The notes under the pieces: model-generated
What the model saw: only the letters and a program-made list of their open reading frames with translations
What the model was told of the DNA's origin: nothing
Database searches by the model: none
Part shown: positions 32,530 through 42,216 of the stretch, one piece after another
Numbering within the stretch: the first letter of the stretch is position 1
Layout: every line of letters begins with the position of its first letter
NCBI RefSeq assembly: GCF_947179515.1
Contig: NC_067472.1
Location: 75,383,184-75,447,183, forward strand
Reading direction: 5' to 3'
Origin: Apodemus sylvaticus
Taxonomy: Eukaryota; Chordata; Mammalia; Rodentia; Muridae
DNA: 64,000 nt
Made by a program: the position numbers and the translations under genes

Positions 32530-33284
32530 TACAATGATGAGTCCCTTCTCTGCCATCCGGGTCACTCCAGGCAAGTCCAGGTCCCCAGTCAATCACACTG
32601 ATAGCATTCTGATCCTGACTCCAGGGAACCAGCTCGGCTTCCATGTTGGGTGTGTGCACGCAGGCAGCTTTGGCGGGCAACTGAAAACGCCCATGCGAAG
32701 AACCAGAATCTCGAGGCAGTGTTTATGGAGAACGAGATGCACTTGTGATTAAAGACTGCTGTGCAGGGAGAATCACTGGGCCTTGGGTGCTGTGAGTGAG
32801 AAGAGAAGCCAGAACCAGGATCTGGTGACCTAGGGACGCATCCAGCCCTCTCCTCCCTATCAGGAAGAGGTGGATGGGGTGATGTGCTTTTCACAGGACA
32901 ACTCCCATTTGGTTCTGTCCGTGGTTTAAAGGTTAGTGAAGAAGAGATAACCTGTACTCTGTACAAGCTGTACTCTGCTTTTGTGTTTGGATGCAGAATG
33001 TCCTACCTTAGGAGAATTTCAGGTCTTAATAATTCTGAAGCAGTGCTAGGGGATGGGTGGAAAGGCCTCATCCACGCCAGGCCCCTTCACAGACACCTTT
33101 AAATGCCACATTTCCTAACAGCCGGCATTTTAAAACTATCCATTGAAGTTGGGAGCTGTCAAGTAAAAGATTTCAAAACAGCAGGCCCATGGACACACAG
33201 GGTGACTGAGTGTGAGCAGCATCTAGGATGGCCACAGGCTAGACCCAGCGTGGGCTTTGTGCTAACCTAGGGTGGTGATGCAGA
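32530..33284. other. Unassigned unique DNA
   Basis: No repeat or exon recognised. A 125-codon minus-strand open frame (32589-32966) has no motif. Confidence 0.5.
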
Positions 33285-33642
33285 ACATGTGATAATTTGT
33301 CTTGGCCATCAACTTGATAAGGTCTAAAGTCAACTGGGAGACAGGTCTCTATTATGCAGATTCTGCAGGCTGCATTAACCAAGGTGGAGAGACTCACCCT
33401 AAACAAGGGCAGTATCATTCCCTGGGCTGAGGTCCTTTGCTGAATAAGGGAAAAAGCCTGGTGAGCACCACATTCACCTCTCCACTTCCTGATGGTGGGC
33501 ACAAGGTGATGAGCGGTCTCTTGCTCCTTCTACCAAAATGAACTGAGCCCTGGGACTGTGAGCTGAAGTAAACCTCTCTTCTTAAGATTACTCGTATCAG
33601 GCATTTTGTCACAGCAACAACAAAATGTGACCAATACACATG
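33285..33642 (+). mobile_element. Rodent ERVL/MaLR-like LTR
   Basis: 'tgataatttgtcttggccat', 'caacttgataaggtctaaag', 'ctgggctgaggtcctttgct', 'ccacttcctgatggtgggca', 'tgtgagctgaagtaaacctc' and 'ttttgtcacagcaacaacaa'. Same family as the copies at 18300, 22675 and 48030. Confidence 0.75.
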
Positions 33643-34162
33643 CCCACTGAAGAGCACCCGCTCTTGCCCGAAAAGGACTGGCACTGCCAGAAAGAAGACC
33701 AAGAACGGACGGATGGCTGTGGACAGGCGTGAAATACAGAGGCTGGCCTAAGGGAGGAGGGCTCTGCTAGAGTTGAAGCATGAGGCGGACAGAAGGGCAG
33801 ATGAATCACCGCTTACTCAGATGGAGTTCTGATGACACACTCACCTGGCTGGGCCCAGCTTGCCTCAGGGAGTGGAGCAGGTTGAGGTCTGGGTTGGACA
33901 GGACCTGGGGACTTAGTGTCAGGCAGCAGAAGTTTGGCTTTGGATCCTGTGCCCTCAGGAACAGAGTTTCTTCCTGACTTGCCCCATGTCACAGTCATCA
34001 GCTACCCATCCCGTTATTTGACTACCAGTAGAGTCACCTTGATGGATTAGTCTGCCTCCTCCTCCTCCTCCTCAGCCTCTCCAGGCCTGCCACACTTTCA
34101 ACACCCCCTCCCCCCCAACCCAACCACTTTGCCCAGTGGTGCATCCATCCTGGCTGAAGATT
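33643..34162. other. Unassigned unique DNA
   Basis: No exon recognised. A (CCT)7 run lies at 34054-34074. Confidence 0.5.
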
Positions 34163-34174
34163 CCATTGTTTCTT

Positions 34175-34424
34175 TCTTTTTCTCTTTTTCTTTTCTTTTT
34201 TCTTTTCTTTTCTTTTTTTCTTTTTTTTTTTTTTTTTGCTTTTTGTTTTTTTTTGTTTGTTTGTTTGTTTTTTTTGTTTTTTTGTTTTTCGAGACAGGGT
34301 TTCTCTGTGTAGCCCTGGCTGTCCTGGAACTCACTCTGTAGACCAGGCTAGCCCCGAACTCAGAAATCTGCCTGCCTCTGCCTCCCAAGTGCTGGGATTA
34401 CAGGCGTGTGCCACCATGACGGGC
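34175..34424 (-). mobile_element. B1 SINE with long pyrimidine tail
   Basis: Antisense B1 body from 'gagacagggtttctctgtgt' (34291) to 'cgtgtgccaccatgacgggc'. To its left is a 110-bp T/TTC/TTTG tail, the A-tail on the minus strand. A perfect 12-bp target-site duplication, CCATTGTTTCTT, flanks it at 34163-34174 and 34425-34436. Confidence 0.95.
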
Positions 34425-34436
34425 CCATTGTTTCTT

Positions 34437-34790
34437 CTCTGTAGTGGCCTCCTCAGCCGCCCCGGCTTCTCCATGCCTCTGGAAGCCACCACGACTTTCA
34501 GACTCTGCCCTAGACCGAGCAACCTTCCTAAAATGCTGTAGTAGCTTTCCTCTGTCCTAGGGATGGAACCCAGCTCTGAATTCCACAGGTCAGTACCCTT
34601 GTTTCTATGCCCGCTGCTCTCTGGGTGTGGCAGCTGCACAACCAGGCTCAGCTCCGGGACTTTGCTCTGCTGTTGCCTTCCCAATTCTTTGTTTAGTTCA
34701 TTCCTTCTCATCCAGGTCTCAGTCCTGTCCTCTCCCAGGTTCTCCACGTACGAGAGCAGTCCCTCCCTCAACCCCGTTCCCACCTCTATC
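34437..34790 (+). mobile_element. L2 LINE relic
   Basis: 'aaccttcctaaaatgctgta', 'gtagctttcctctgtcctag', 'tagttcattccttctcatcc' and 'aggtctcagtcctgtcctct' resemble the L2 3' third. The B1 at 34175 appears to have inserted at its edge. Confidence 0.45.
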
Positions 34791-34907
34791 AGCCTGGATC
34801 ATTGCATTTTCTTCATGGTCTGGAACCTGGAAATGTAAGCCAAATACCCAATCCTTCAACTTGCTTTTGCAAGAGTCTTTTATTGCAGTAATACAAATGA
34901 AACTAAG
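34791..34907 (+). mobile_element. LTR 3'-end fragment (MaLR-like)
   Basis: 'tggaaatgtaagccaaatac', 'cttgcttttgcaagagtctt' and 'acaaatgaaactaagacag' match the last 100 bp of the rodent ERVL/MaLR-like LTR family. Confidence 0.55.
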
Positions 34908-34967
34908 ACAGTTCCAGGACAGCCAGGGCTACACAGAGAAACCCTGTCTCGAAAAACAAAAAAACAA
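34908..34967 (+). mobile_element. B1 3' fragment
   Basis: 'ttccaggacagccagggcta' and 'cacagagaaaccctgtctcg' followed by an AAACAAAA tail. The sequence is little diverged, so a young but 5'-truncated B1. Confidence 0.85.
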
Positions 34968-35479
34968 ATCTACACTAAGGGAGTGTAGGGGTGGGAGTGT
35001 AGATTTGTTGTGGGTTAGTAAAATTAATCGTATAATTTGCTTCCTTCCAGATTTCTCAAGAAACTGTTGTAAATGTTCCATTGTTAAGCAGATGAAGGTT
35101 TAGAGTAGACTGGTTGTGAGATGTATATTTAGTTTTGACTTACATGAGTTGGGACTTAGACTCTGTGCTGGGTGTAGAAGATGAGACATCATGCCCTTGA
35201 AGAGTTCCCAGCCTAGTTTGATCACTACAGACACGGGTACAAGGCGATTTCAATGTAATGCGATGAGTCTGGTGGCCTGCAGTCTAATGCTCAGCCCACC
35301 CAAGGATATAGACCAAGCACCTGCAGAGGAATTCCTTGGAGTCGAATGCTAGAGAAGACATATCTGTCCTGATGAAGCAGGGTTAGGTGTATATTCTAGA
35401 TCTGGGAAACAGTGCAGGCAGGGTTCAGTTTTAGGTCTAGAAAGGGACCAACACACAGTGTGGCGAGCAGGAAGTGATT

Positions 35480-35640
35480 CTGTCATCTCTTCCACAGATG
35501 TTCACTGAGCAGCTACTGAGTATCAGACCCAGTTCCAGGGATGGGTAGTTCCATGCCAAAAGAGAGACGAAGGACCTCTGCCTCCAGGAAATCTGCATTT
35601 CAGCCAACAATCTGAGACAGCAAACAAATAAGCTTATATT
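35480..35640 (+). mobile_element. Ancient mammalian repeat, family unsure
   Basis: 'gatgttcactgagcagctac', 'tgagtatcagacccagttcc' and 'agggatgggtagttcc', then a purine-rich stretch with 'gagacagcaaacaaataagc'. This resembles a widespread old mammalian repeat (tactatgtgccaggcactg...). A related piece may lie at 35185-35290. Confidence 0.45.
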
Positions 35641-35680
35641 AGCCATATGTTATGGTAAGGTTGAAGAGTAATAGCACACG

Positions 35681-35959
35681 GGCTAGGGGAGATGCTGCAG
35701 TGGGTTAGCCTTGCCTTGTATGTGTGAAGACCTGCGTTCATCCCTAGAATCTGTGTAGAAACCAGGCACAGTGATGCATACTTGTAAGCCTTGTGGCAAT
35801 GCAATAGGAGGTGGGGCAGGCAGATGCTCGGAGCTCATCGCCAGTTAGTCCAGCCTACTTGGCACGGTTCTAGGCCAATGAGAGACCCTGTCTCAAAAAA
35901 ATAATGAAAAGCTGCCTGAGGAATGACATCTGAAATTGCTTTTGACTTCCACACAAGTC
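35681..35959 (+). mobile_element. B4 SINE
   Basis: ID-like head 'gggctaggggagatgctgca', B1-like middle 'gaaaccaggcacagtgatgc' and 'ggtggggcaggcagatgctc', 'gagagaccctgtctcaaaaa', then B4 tail 'gcctgaggaatgacatctga' and 'cttttgacttccacacaag'. The CA-rich end became the alternating tract that follows. Confidence 0.85.
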
Positions 35960-36029
35960 TGTGTGTGTGCGTGCGTGTGTGTGTGTGTGCATGCGCGCGC
36001 GCACACACACACACACGAGTGCACATGTG

Positions 36030-36068
<39 letters not shown>
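35960..36068 (+). repeat. Alternating (GT)n-(GC)n-(AC)n tract, Z-DNA candidate
   Basis: 109 bp of almost perfectly alternating pyrimidine and purine: GT-rich at left, GCATGCGCGCGCGC in the middle (about 35989-36002), AC-rich at right, with one phase break at CGAGTG. The GT arm and AC arm are inverted around the GC core, so a hairpin or cruciform is also possible. Confidence 0.95.
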
Positions 36069-36282
36069 TAAAAGAAAAATAAAAATGCTAAGGCTGAAGT
36101 GGCCATGAGGACTCTATGGTATGAGGAAACCCTGTAGAAGATGCAAACTGTGAAATCTATGTTTAGTTATACAGAGGCCAGCTTGGAGGTTGCAGCCACA
36201 CCAAGCAGGACTCTAGGGAGACCAGGAGCATATGCTCATAAGACTGAGGAAGGACAGGAGCCACTGCTGACGTCATTTCGAT

Positions 36283-36640
36283 ATTCTTTAGGACTGAATT
36301 GTATCCCTCCAAATCTGTAGGCTTGAGCCCTAATCACTAGTAGGCTTGTGTTTGTAAATTGGGACTTTGGAAAAGTCATTAATTTTAGATGAGACCTCAG
36401 AGTTCTATCTTCATCCAATAGGACTGGTGTCATGACAAAAAGCAGAGGCACCGTGAGTGGCTGGTTGTCCCTGCCAGGCCATAGGAAGATAGGGCTGAGG
36501 ATGACCATTGGCAAATCAAGGAGAAACCAAGCCTGCTGGACATCTTGATCTTGGATGCCCAGTCTCAGAATAGAGACAGTAAGTGTCTGCTGCTTAAGTC
36601 ACACGCTGTGGTTGTTTGTTGTGGCATCTCCAGTAGACTG
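36283..36640 (+). mobile_element. MLT1-type MaLR LTR
   Basis: 'ggactgaattgtatccctcc', 'gggactttggaaaagtcatt', 'aatttagatgagacct'-like text, 'ccaataggactggtgtcatg', 'aagcctgctggacatcttga' and 'gcttaagtcacacgctgtgg' follow MLT1 in order. Confidence 0.85.
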
Positions 36641-37747
36641 GTCCAGATGTGCAGTGTTGGAGGGTCCAGATGGGCAGCTGGTGAAGATGAAGCGTGGTGG
36701 AAGAGAGATCATGGCAGCCCTGGGGTCATGGGGAGTGGTGACAGAGGCTTGCTTGTACATGATACCCACATCAAGCAGGTCTCCATGGAGATCAGGAGCA
36801 TCCTGGTGTGTTGGCAGCCTGGGATGCCAGGTAGGTCTGGTTAAGGCAAATTCCTGCAAGTGTGGTTAAGAGGCCATGGGTACCTTTCAGGTAGGAACAT
36901 GGTCACCAGGCTCAGATGTAGGACACTGGGGTTTCTCTCACCTTTCATTTCCATGCCAACTAGGAGGTGGGGGTCAGTGGGAGTGGTCATTGCCCCACAA
37001 CTTCCTCTCTCTGGGGGTTGGGCTCTTTGGGGGCCCATTGTTCCCCTGAACAAAAGGATACTGATCAGCTGCTTGTTTGTGGCTTCTGGTGCCAGTAGGA
37101 GAAGCTGCCTCTCAGTTTTTCACTCCACCCTGGGGCACCAGATGCTGCCAGGCCTCTGGACACAACAGGGCCTACAGAGGAAGGCTTGAGATTGTACCTG
37201 AGCCACAAAAGGGGTATTGATGGGTTGTGGCAGGCTCCGGTGGCTGTGGGCAGTACCAGGATAGCCTGGACTGGCATAGGCTGCCCGGCCTGTGAACAGT
37301 ATGGCTGCTCCTCTGCGCTCAGCTCAGCTTCTTTTGCTGTCTCCTGCTCTTCCCCTCCTCCTCTTCCTTGTACCCTCTCAGCCTATAGAGCAGCTGCCTA
37401 CCAGTCAAGAGCTCTAGCCTTCCTGCTGTCTCTTCTCTGGGTAGGTTGCCACCCCAGCCTGGGGTTCCTTAACTGCTTTCCCTATGCACCCCAGGATCCT
37501 GAGAAAATGGCTGACTCTTGGTTCCAGGAGATATTGACTGAACCTAGCTGTCTGGTTAATCTGATCTCACTTGAATCCAGGCAGCCATTGGAACTAGTGA
37601 CCTAACGTCTCATCTTCTGTCACCATGGCATCCTCTGGGAGCAGGCTTCTGATACTATCTTCTCTATTGCCTTACTAGGTTAAGTACCCTGGCTTTCCTC
37701 AGGACCCAGACATTCAGCCTCCCTGAGCCCAACTGGCCTAGAATGGG

Positions 37748-37792
<45 letters not shown>

Positions 37793-38454
37793 CTGTTCCC
37801 AGGGTCCCTGTTCTATCTCAGCACCTTTCTTCTTTCTTGGGTTGACCAGCTGTCTGCACTTGGGCTCACATCAAGGCTATGGGATCTTGCTCTTTCAATG
37901 CTATTCCAAGGAGATAGTGCTGGTCTCAGAAAAGCCACATTTTGGCTAGCTGGGCAGGTAGCCTGGGACACCTTTTTGTGACAGATGTGTCAAAGCTATT
38001 TCATATCATAAATGCTCCAAGCTGCCCACTGTGGGGCCCTGTCTCATCTCATCATTGTGGAATGACCCTCTGTTGACTATTTGCCAAGTGGAGGTAGAGT
38101 ATAAACTCCCATTTGCCCATGTTGTTCTGTTTTGGCAGGGCTTATGCGCAAGCCTGGTACAGAATCAGCTCCACTGCAGCCCTTCTGAACATGTGAATGC
38201 TTTAGTGTCCCCTAGCCTGCCTTGTCAGTTTCTCCCAGAGGGCTGAGAGCTGGATCCCATCACTTTAACAGTGTTGGGCTCTGCCTTGGGTAGGTTTTCT
38301 TTGTAATAGTTCAGAAGACTTCTCCTGTGTTCTAGCCAATGAATCCACTGTCCTAAGTAATTGCAGATGACATTGGGATGCTTTCCACAGCTCTGTTCCA
38401 TTTGTTCCTTATGGTTGCCTTTGAGGGACTCAGAACCCATGTCCCTCCCCGCTT
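36641..38454. other. 1.8 kb not assigned to any gene or repeat I know
   Basis: GC-moderate, complex sequence with no SINE, LINE or known LTR recognised, interrupted by a T41 tract. Several open frames of 60-139 codons (for example 37186-37605 plus, 36599-36859 minus) carry no motif. An unrecognised rodent LTR, or two, is plausible but unproven. Confidence 0.5.
37749..37789 (+). repeat. T41 homopolymer
   Basis: Uninterrupted run of 41 T. No antisense poly(A) signal (TTTATT) in the 40 bp to its right, so a processed transcript with its tail here is not supported. Confidence 0.95.
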
Positions 38455-38530
38455 CTAACAGAGGAGGCCAGGCTTAGGGGCTATTAGCAATTTGCTCAAG
38501 GGCATACAAGCTGAGGCTGAGCATAGTGCC
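38455..38530 (+). mobile_element. MIR fragment
   Basis: 'cagaggaggccaggcttagg', 'attagcaatttgctcaaggg' and 'catacaagctgaggctgag' follow the MIR core second half. Confidence 0.55.
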
Positions 38531-38784
38531 CCCCACCCCCTGTGCTGGGAACACTCTCCCCTGTTTGCCTGCCTGCCTACTTGTCTCTCTTCCCCCCCTC
38601 TTTCCTTTAGACCTATGGTGGGAGCCTGGGTATAGTTCTCACTAACTAGCATGACTTCAGAGTTTTATAAGCTAAAGTAGGGAGATCTTTCTGCCCAAGG
38701 GGACAGACATCCTCTTCTAAATCTGGAGCCTCCCAGCTTTTAAAAATCTGACATTAAAATTAATAAATGTAAACATTTAGGGAC

Positions 38785-39090
38785 CAAATAGAGACCGGCT
38801 CAGTCAATAGAGATAGAGTGCTTACCTGATATGTACAAGCCCTGGATTCTAGCCCCAGCATCCCATAAGCCAGGCATGGCGGCACTGACTCTAGTTTTTT
38901 TTTTTTTTTTCCCATAGGTTTTTTTTTTTTCCGTTTTTTTTTATTCGATATAATTTATTTACATTTAAAATGATTTCCCCTTTAGTGGGTAGAGGCCAGA
39001 GGACCTCATTATCAGGCCCAGTATTGGTTCTATAGTGAGTTCAAGTTTGGCTTGGGTTATGTGAGTCCCCTGCCTAATAAACAAAACACT
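38785..39090 (+). mobile_element. B4/ID-B1 SINE split by an L1 end
   Basis: Left part (to about 38896): 'accggctcagtcaatagaga', 'cttacctgatatgtacaagc' and 'agccaggcatggcggcactg'. Right part (from about 38984): 'tgggtagaggccagaggacc', 'ctatagtgagttcaagtttg' and 'gagtcccctgcc'. The two halves are contiguous in the element consensus and are separated by an antisense L1 3' end. Confidence 0.75.
38897..38983 (-). mobile_element. L1 3'-terminal fragment
   Basis: T16, 'cccatagg', T12, 'ccg', T9, then 'attcgatataatttatttac' and 'atttaaaatgatttcccctt', the antisense of a mouse-type L1 3' end. It is only about 50 bp of body plus tail, inserted in the B4. The doubled T-run suggests tail expansion or a second event. 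Confidence 0.75.
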
Positions 39091-39104
39091 GACAATTATT
39101 CATG

Positions 39105-39470
39105 TGCAGCTGTATTTGCATAATAATTATACACATGCAGTTGCATTTCCATGACATTTGGCAGACCACCATGTCATGCTGTGTCACAACCATAGAAGAT
39201 TCTGAGCTGTTCTTCTTATCGCTAAAGAATCTCCCCACCCCCATCAGTTAGGCTTCACTCTCCACGAAGCCTGGGGCAGCTCTTACTGTCAACATCTACT
39301 TTCAGGCTCTGTGAAATGGGCTGTCCTCAGCATTTTGTACACAGAGGGCTCCACAGTACGTGGCCATTGTATCTGGCTTCTCCGACTCAGCACAGCAGTT
39401 TCAAGTGCGTGATGCAGTCTGTCACACTTCCGTCCCCGCACTTCATCCCTCTCTGGGGTAAATGAATAGC
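39105..39470 (-). mobile_element. Ancient L1M-type LINE relic
   Basis: Antisense old-L1 text: 'cagttgcatttccatgacat', 'aagaatctccccacccccat', 'ttgtacacagagggctccac', 'cattgtatctggcttctccg' and 'acttcatccctctctggggt'. Confidence 0.5.
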
Positions 39471-39828
39471 TTTACTTTGTGTGGATTGACCCCCCCCACC
39501 CCTGCCCCAATTTTTTCATCCAGGCCAGTGACACTTCCAAACGGTTCTGAGGAAAGGTTTTACTTCCTGGGGACATCACAGTCTGCAAGGTGACTTTGAG
39601 AAATAGCCCTGCACCTGAACTCAGGTGGACTCCCTTCTGCCCAAAAGAGTTCATGACATAGCCACAACCTTGAGGACATGGAGACACCCCAAGGAACCAC
39701 AGAGTAGGCCAGAAGGAAAGACGATCCAGGCCTTGTGGAGTACACCCACCACCCCTTAGAGCCAGGAGGACCGTGAGATGGAGGCCATCCTGAGTTACAT
39801 ATACAACAAAGAAACCATGTGAGTAAGG
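39471..39828. other. Unassigned unique DNA
   Basis: No repeat or exon recognised. Confidence 0.45.
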
Positions 39829-40120
39829 GGGCTGGGAGAACGCTCAGTCAAGAAAGGACTCGTGCAAGCTTGGAGATCTGAGTTCAGATCCTCGGCACCC
39901 TTGTTTAGCTTAGCATGGCAGAGTATGTCGTGCTCTCTGTATGGAGGAAGTGGGAACAGGCCGATACCCAGAGAGTGCTGGCCAGCCGGTCTGATCAAAC
40001 TGGGGAGTTTAAGATTCAATGAGAGAGCCTGTCTCAGAAATCATGGTGGACAGCGCTAGAGGCCGATCATTCACATTGACCTCTGACCTTCATATAGGTG
40101 TACACCCACACACAGAAGTG
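39829..40120 (+). mobile_element. B4 SINE
   Basis: 'gggggctgggagaacgctca', 'gtgcaagcttggagatctga', 'gttcagatcctcggcaccc', then the B1-like middle 'agagagcctgtctcagaaat', the B4 tail 'ggtggacagcgctagaggcc' and 'attgacctctgaccttcata'. Confidence 0.8.
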
Positions 40121-40771
40121 TATAGCTTATGGAGATATGCATGACTGGAGCTTGGCGTGATTTCTTGCTTGGCTTAGCCCTGGCTGGCCCAGGGTCACTG
40201 GCAACTTGGGTGCAAATCCCTTGGCTATTCCCTCCACACAGGAGATTAGATCAAGGGCCAGGTCCTGATCCTCCATCCCTTCTGTTCCCTTCCCTGTCCT
40301 GGGTGCTTCCTAATTAGCACCCAGCTAATTTGGATTCAAGGTTGTGTTTCCCCTCTGCCTTCAGTGTGTAGCTTTTCCATTTGTCACAAGAACCCTCCAC
40401 AGGGGACAGATCACTGAGCCCTAACACGAATTTCCTATGCTAGGAGTGGGGGCTCCTGGAATAACCCCGTGAGCTAACTGCGTTACTGAACCAAGACCAC
40501 TTTGGAGCACACTAGCCATGGAAACAGTGAGTGCAGTCAAGATGGCAATGTGTGAGGAGATGGGATATCAAGTCCTCACAGCTAGGCTTGGAGACTGTGA
40601 GGGTTTGCCTGAGGGACAAGGTGCCTGGAGGTTAAGAGAAGCAGGCAGAGCAGGTGGAGCCTAAAAGCTTGACCCAGGAGCTGGAGTGGGGGCTGGGCTG
40701 GCTCAGGCTTTCCCTTGGCGTCAGCTACATAGGTCCTGTAAGTGTTCATATAGCTTTAACTCTGTGAAGTC
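40121..40771. other. Unassigned unique DNA
   Basis: No repeat or exon recognised. Confidence 0.5.
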
Positions 40772-40890
40772 ACACAGCACTAGAGACTCATGCTTATGAC
40801 CCCAGAACTTGAGAAGCTGAGGCAGGAGGATTTCTACAAGTTTCACACTAACTTGGGCTACCGAGTAAGACCAAACCCTCCCCCCACCCA
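40772..40890 (+). mobile_element. Old B1 (PB1-like) SINE
   Basis: 'gagactcatgcttatgaccc', 'cagaacttgagaagctgagg', 'caggaggatttctacaagtt' and 'ctaacttgggctaccgagta'. Confidence 0.75.
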
Positions 40891-41058
40891 CCAAATGCTT
40901 ATACAGCTAATAACAATAATTATTGCTATTTTAATTTAACAGTTTTAAAAAAGCTGTTCAGAAGCTACGTGTACATGGCTGATTTGCCTTTGATGTAGGC
41001 CATTCCAGTTTCCCTGTAGGGAGGAGAGAATGAGAACAAAGAACTAAGGTCTTGTCTT

Positions 41059-41217
41059 TTTTTCTTTTTGTCTGCTTTGTTTTAAGACAGGGTTTCTTTC
41101 TGTAGCCCTGGCTGTCCTGGACCTCACTCTGTAGACCAGGCTGGTCTTGAACTCAGATCCACCTGCCCCTGCCTCCCAAGTGCTGGGATTAAAGGCGTGC
41201 ACCACCACCGCCCGGCT
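41059..41217 (-). mobile_element. B1 SINE, full-length
   Basis: Antisense B1: 'aagacagggtttctttctgt', 'ccctggctgtcctggacctc', 'tgggattaaaggcgtgcacc' and 'accaccgcccggct'. A 15-bp target-site duplication with one mismatch flanks it: CTAAGGTCTTGTCTT at 41044-41058 and CTAAGGTCCTGTCTT at 41218-41232. Confidence 0.95.
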
Positions 41218-41464
41218 CTAAGGTCCTGTCTTAATGAGAACTGAGCATCACTACAAGGCACCTGTGGCCGCCTGGCTACAAACCAGTGTTTCCAGCCACA
41301 CTCAGAGCCGTGGGGAGCAGATGGGGCTCTGCGTGCCAGGCTAACCAGACAGGAGCCAGACATGGCTCTTCTAGGGCTCTCCCTCCCAACATCCTTCACT
41401 TGGCGGCTTTGAGAACAGATTAAATTTCTCTGTATTAAAAATGTTTATAAAAATACTTTACAAT

Positions 41465-41742
41465 TACACTTGTTTTGTGTTTGTGCATGGGTGTGTACCT
41501 ATGTGCTACAGTGTGCATGTGGGGGTCCAAGGAGAACTTAGGAGAGTTGGACCCCTATGACCATTATGTGGGCCCTGAGGGTTGACCGGAAGTTGTCAAA
41601 TAGCCTTTTAGGTATGGAGGTCAACAGACAACTTGGAGGACTTGGTTCTCTACTCCTCCCTGTAGGTCCTGGGGACCAAACTCAGGTCCTCAGGTTTAGC
41701 AGGAAGCACCTTTAGCTGCTGAGCCCTCTTGCTGGCCCCAGA
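41465..41742 (-). mobile_element. B3 SINE with internal partial duplication
   Basis: Antisense B3: 'gtgcatgtgggggtccaagg' and 'agaacttaggagagttggac', then a second 'ggtcaacagacaacttggag', 'ggttctctactcctccctgt', 'ctggggaccaaactcaggtc' and 'ctgctgagccctcttgctgg'. The 'aggaGAACTT...ggac' module appears twice, so either two overlapping copies or a local duplication. Confidence 0.75.
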
Positions 41743-41899
41743 TACTCCTCAACTGATAACCTGACTGCTGCTGAGAGCCATGTTGTATTGTTTGGCTAAT
41801 GCAGCAAATAGTTTCATGAACACCCGAGAGATGCCCACAGGTCAGCTGGCCAAATGTCAGAATGCAGATGCCAGTTGAGTGGTATGGCCTGGTAGTCTA

Positions 41900-42216
41900 A
41901 ACGAAAATGGATCCCAGAGGCTCAAAGGGAGTGGCATCATTTGAAAGGATTAGGAGGTGTGATTTTGTTGGAGTAGGTGTGGCCTTACTGGAGGACGTGT
42001 GTCCCTGGGCTGAGGGTCAGAAGCTCAAGCCAGACCAGTGTCTCACGCTCTCTTCCTGCTGCCTGCTAATTCAGACAGATGCACGTCACCATGCTTCCTA
42101 CTATGGCTCTAATGGACGTAACCTCTGAACCTGTAAGGCAGCCCCAGTTAAATGCTTCTTAAAGTAAGAGTTGCTGCAATTATGGTATCTCTTCACAGCA
42201 ATGAAACCCTAAGACA
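41900..42216 (+). mobile_element. MT-type ERVL-MaLR solo LTR
   Basis: 'gggagtggcatcatttgaaa', 'ggattaggaggtgtgatttt', 'gttggagtaggtgtggcctt', 'gtcagaagctcaagccagac', 'aacctctgaacctgtaaggc', 'cagccccagttaaatgcttc' and 'acagcaatgaaaccctaaga' in MT order. Confidence 0.85.

Noticed and set aside
34627..35103. 158-codon plus-strand frame
   Set aside because: Spans an L2 relic, an LTR end and a B1 fragment; no coding signal.
37749..37789. Processed pseudogene with poly(A) tail on the minus strand
   Set aside because: No poly(A) signal adjacent to the T41 run, no recognisable coding sequence to its right and no target-site duplication found.
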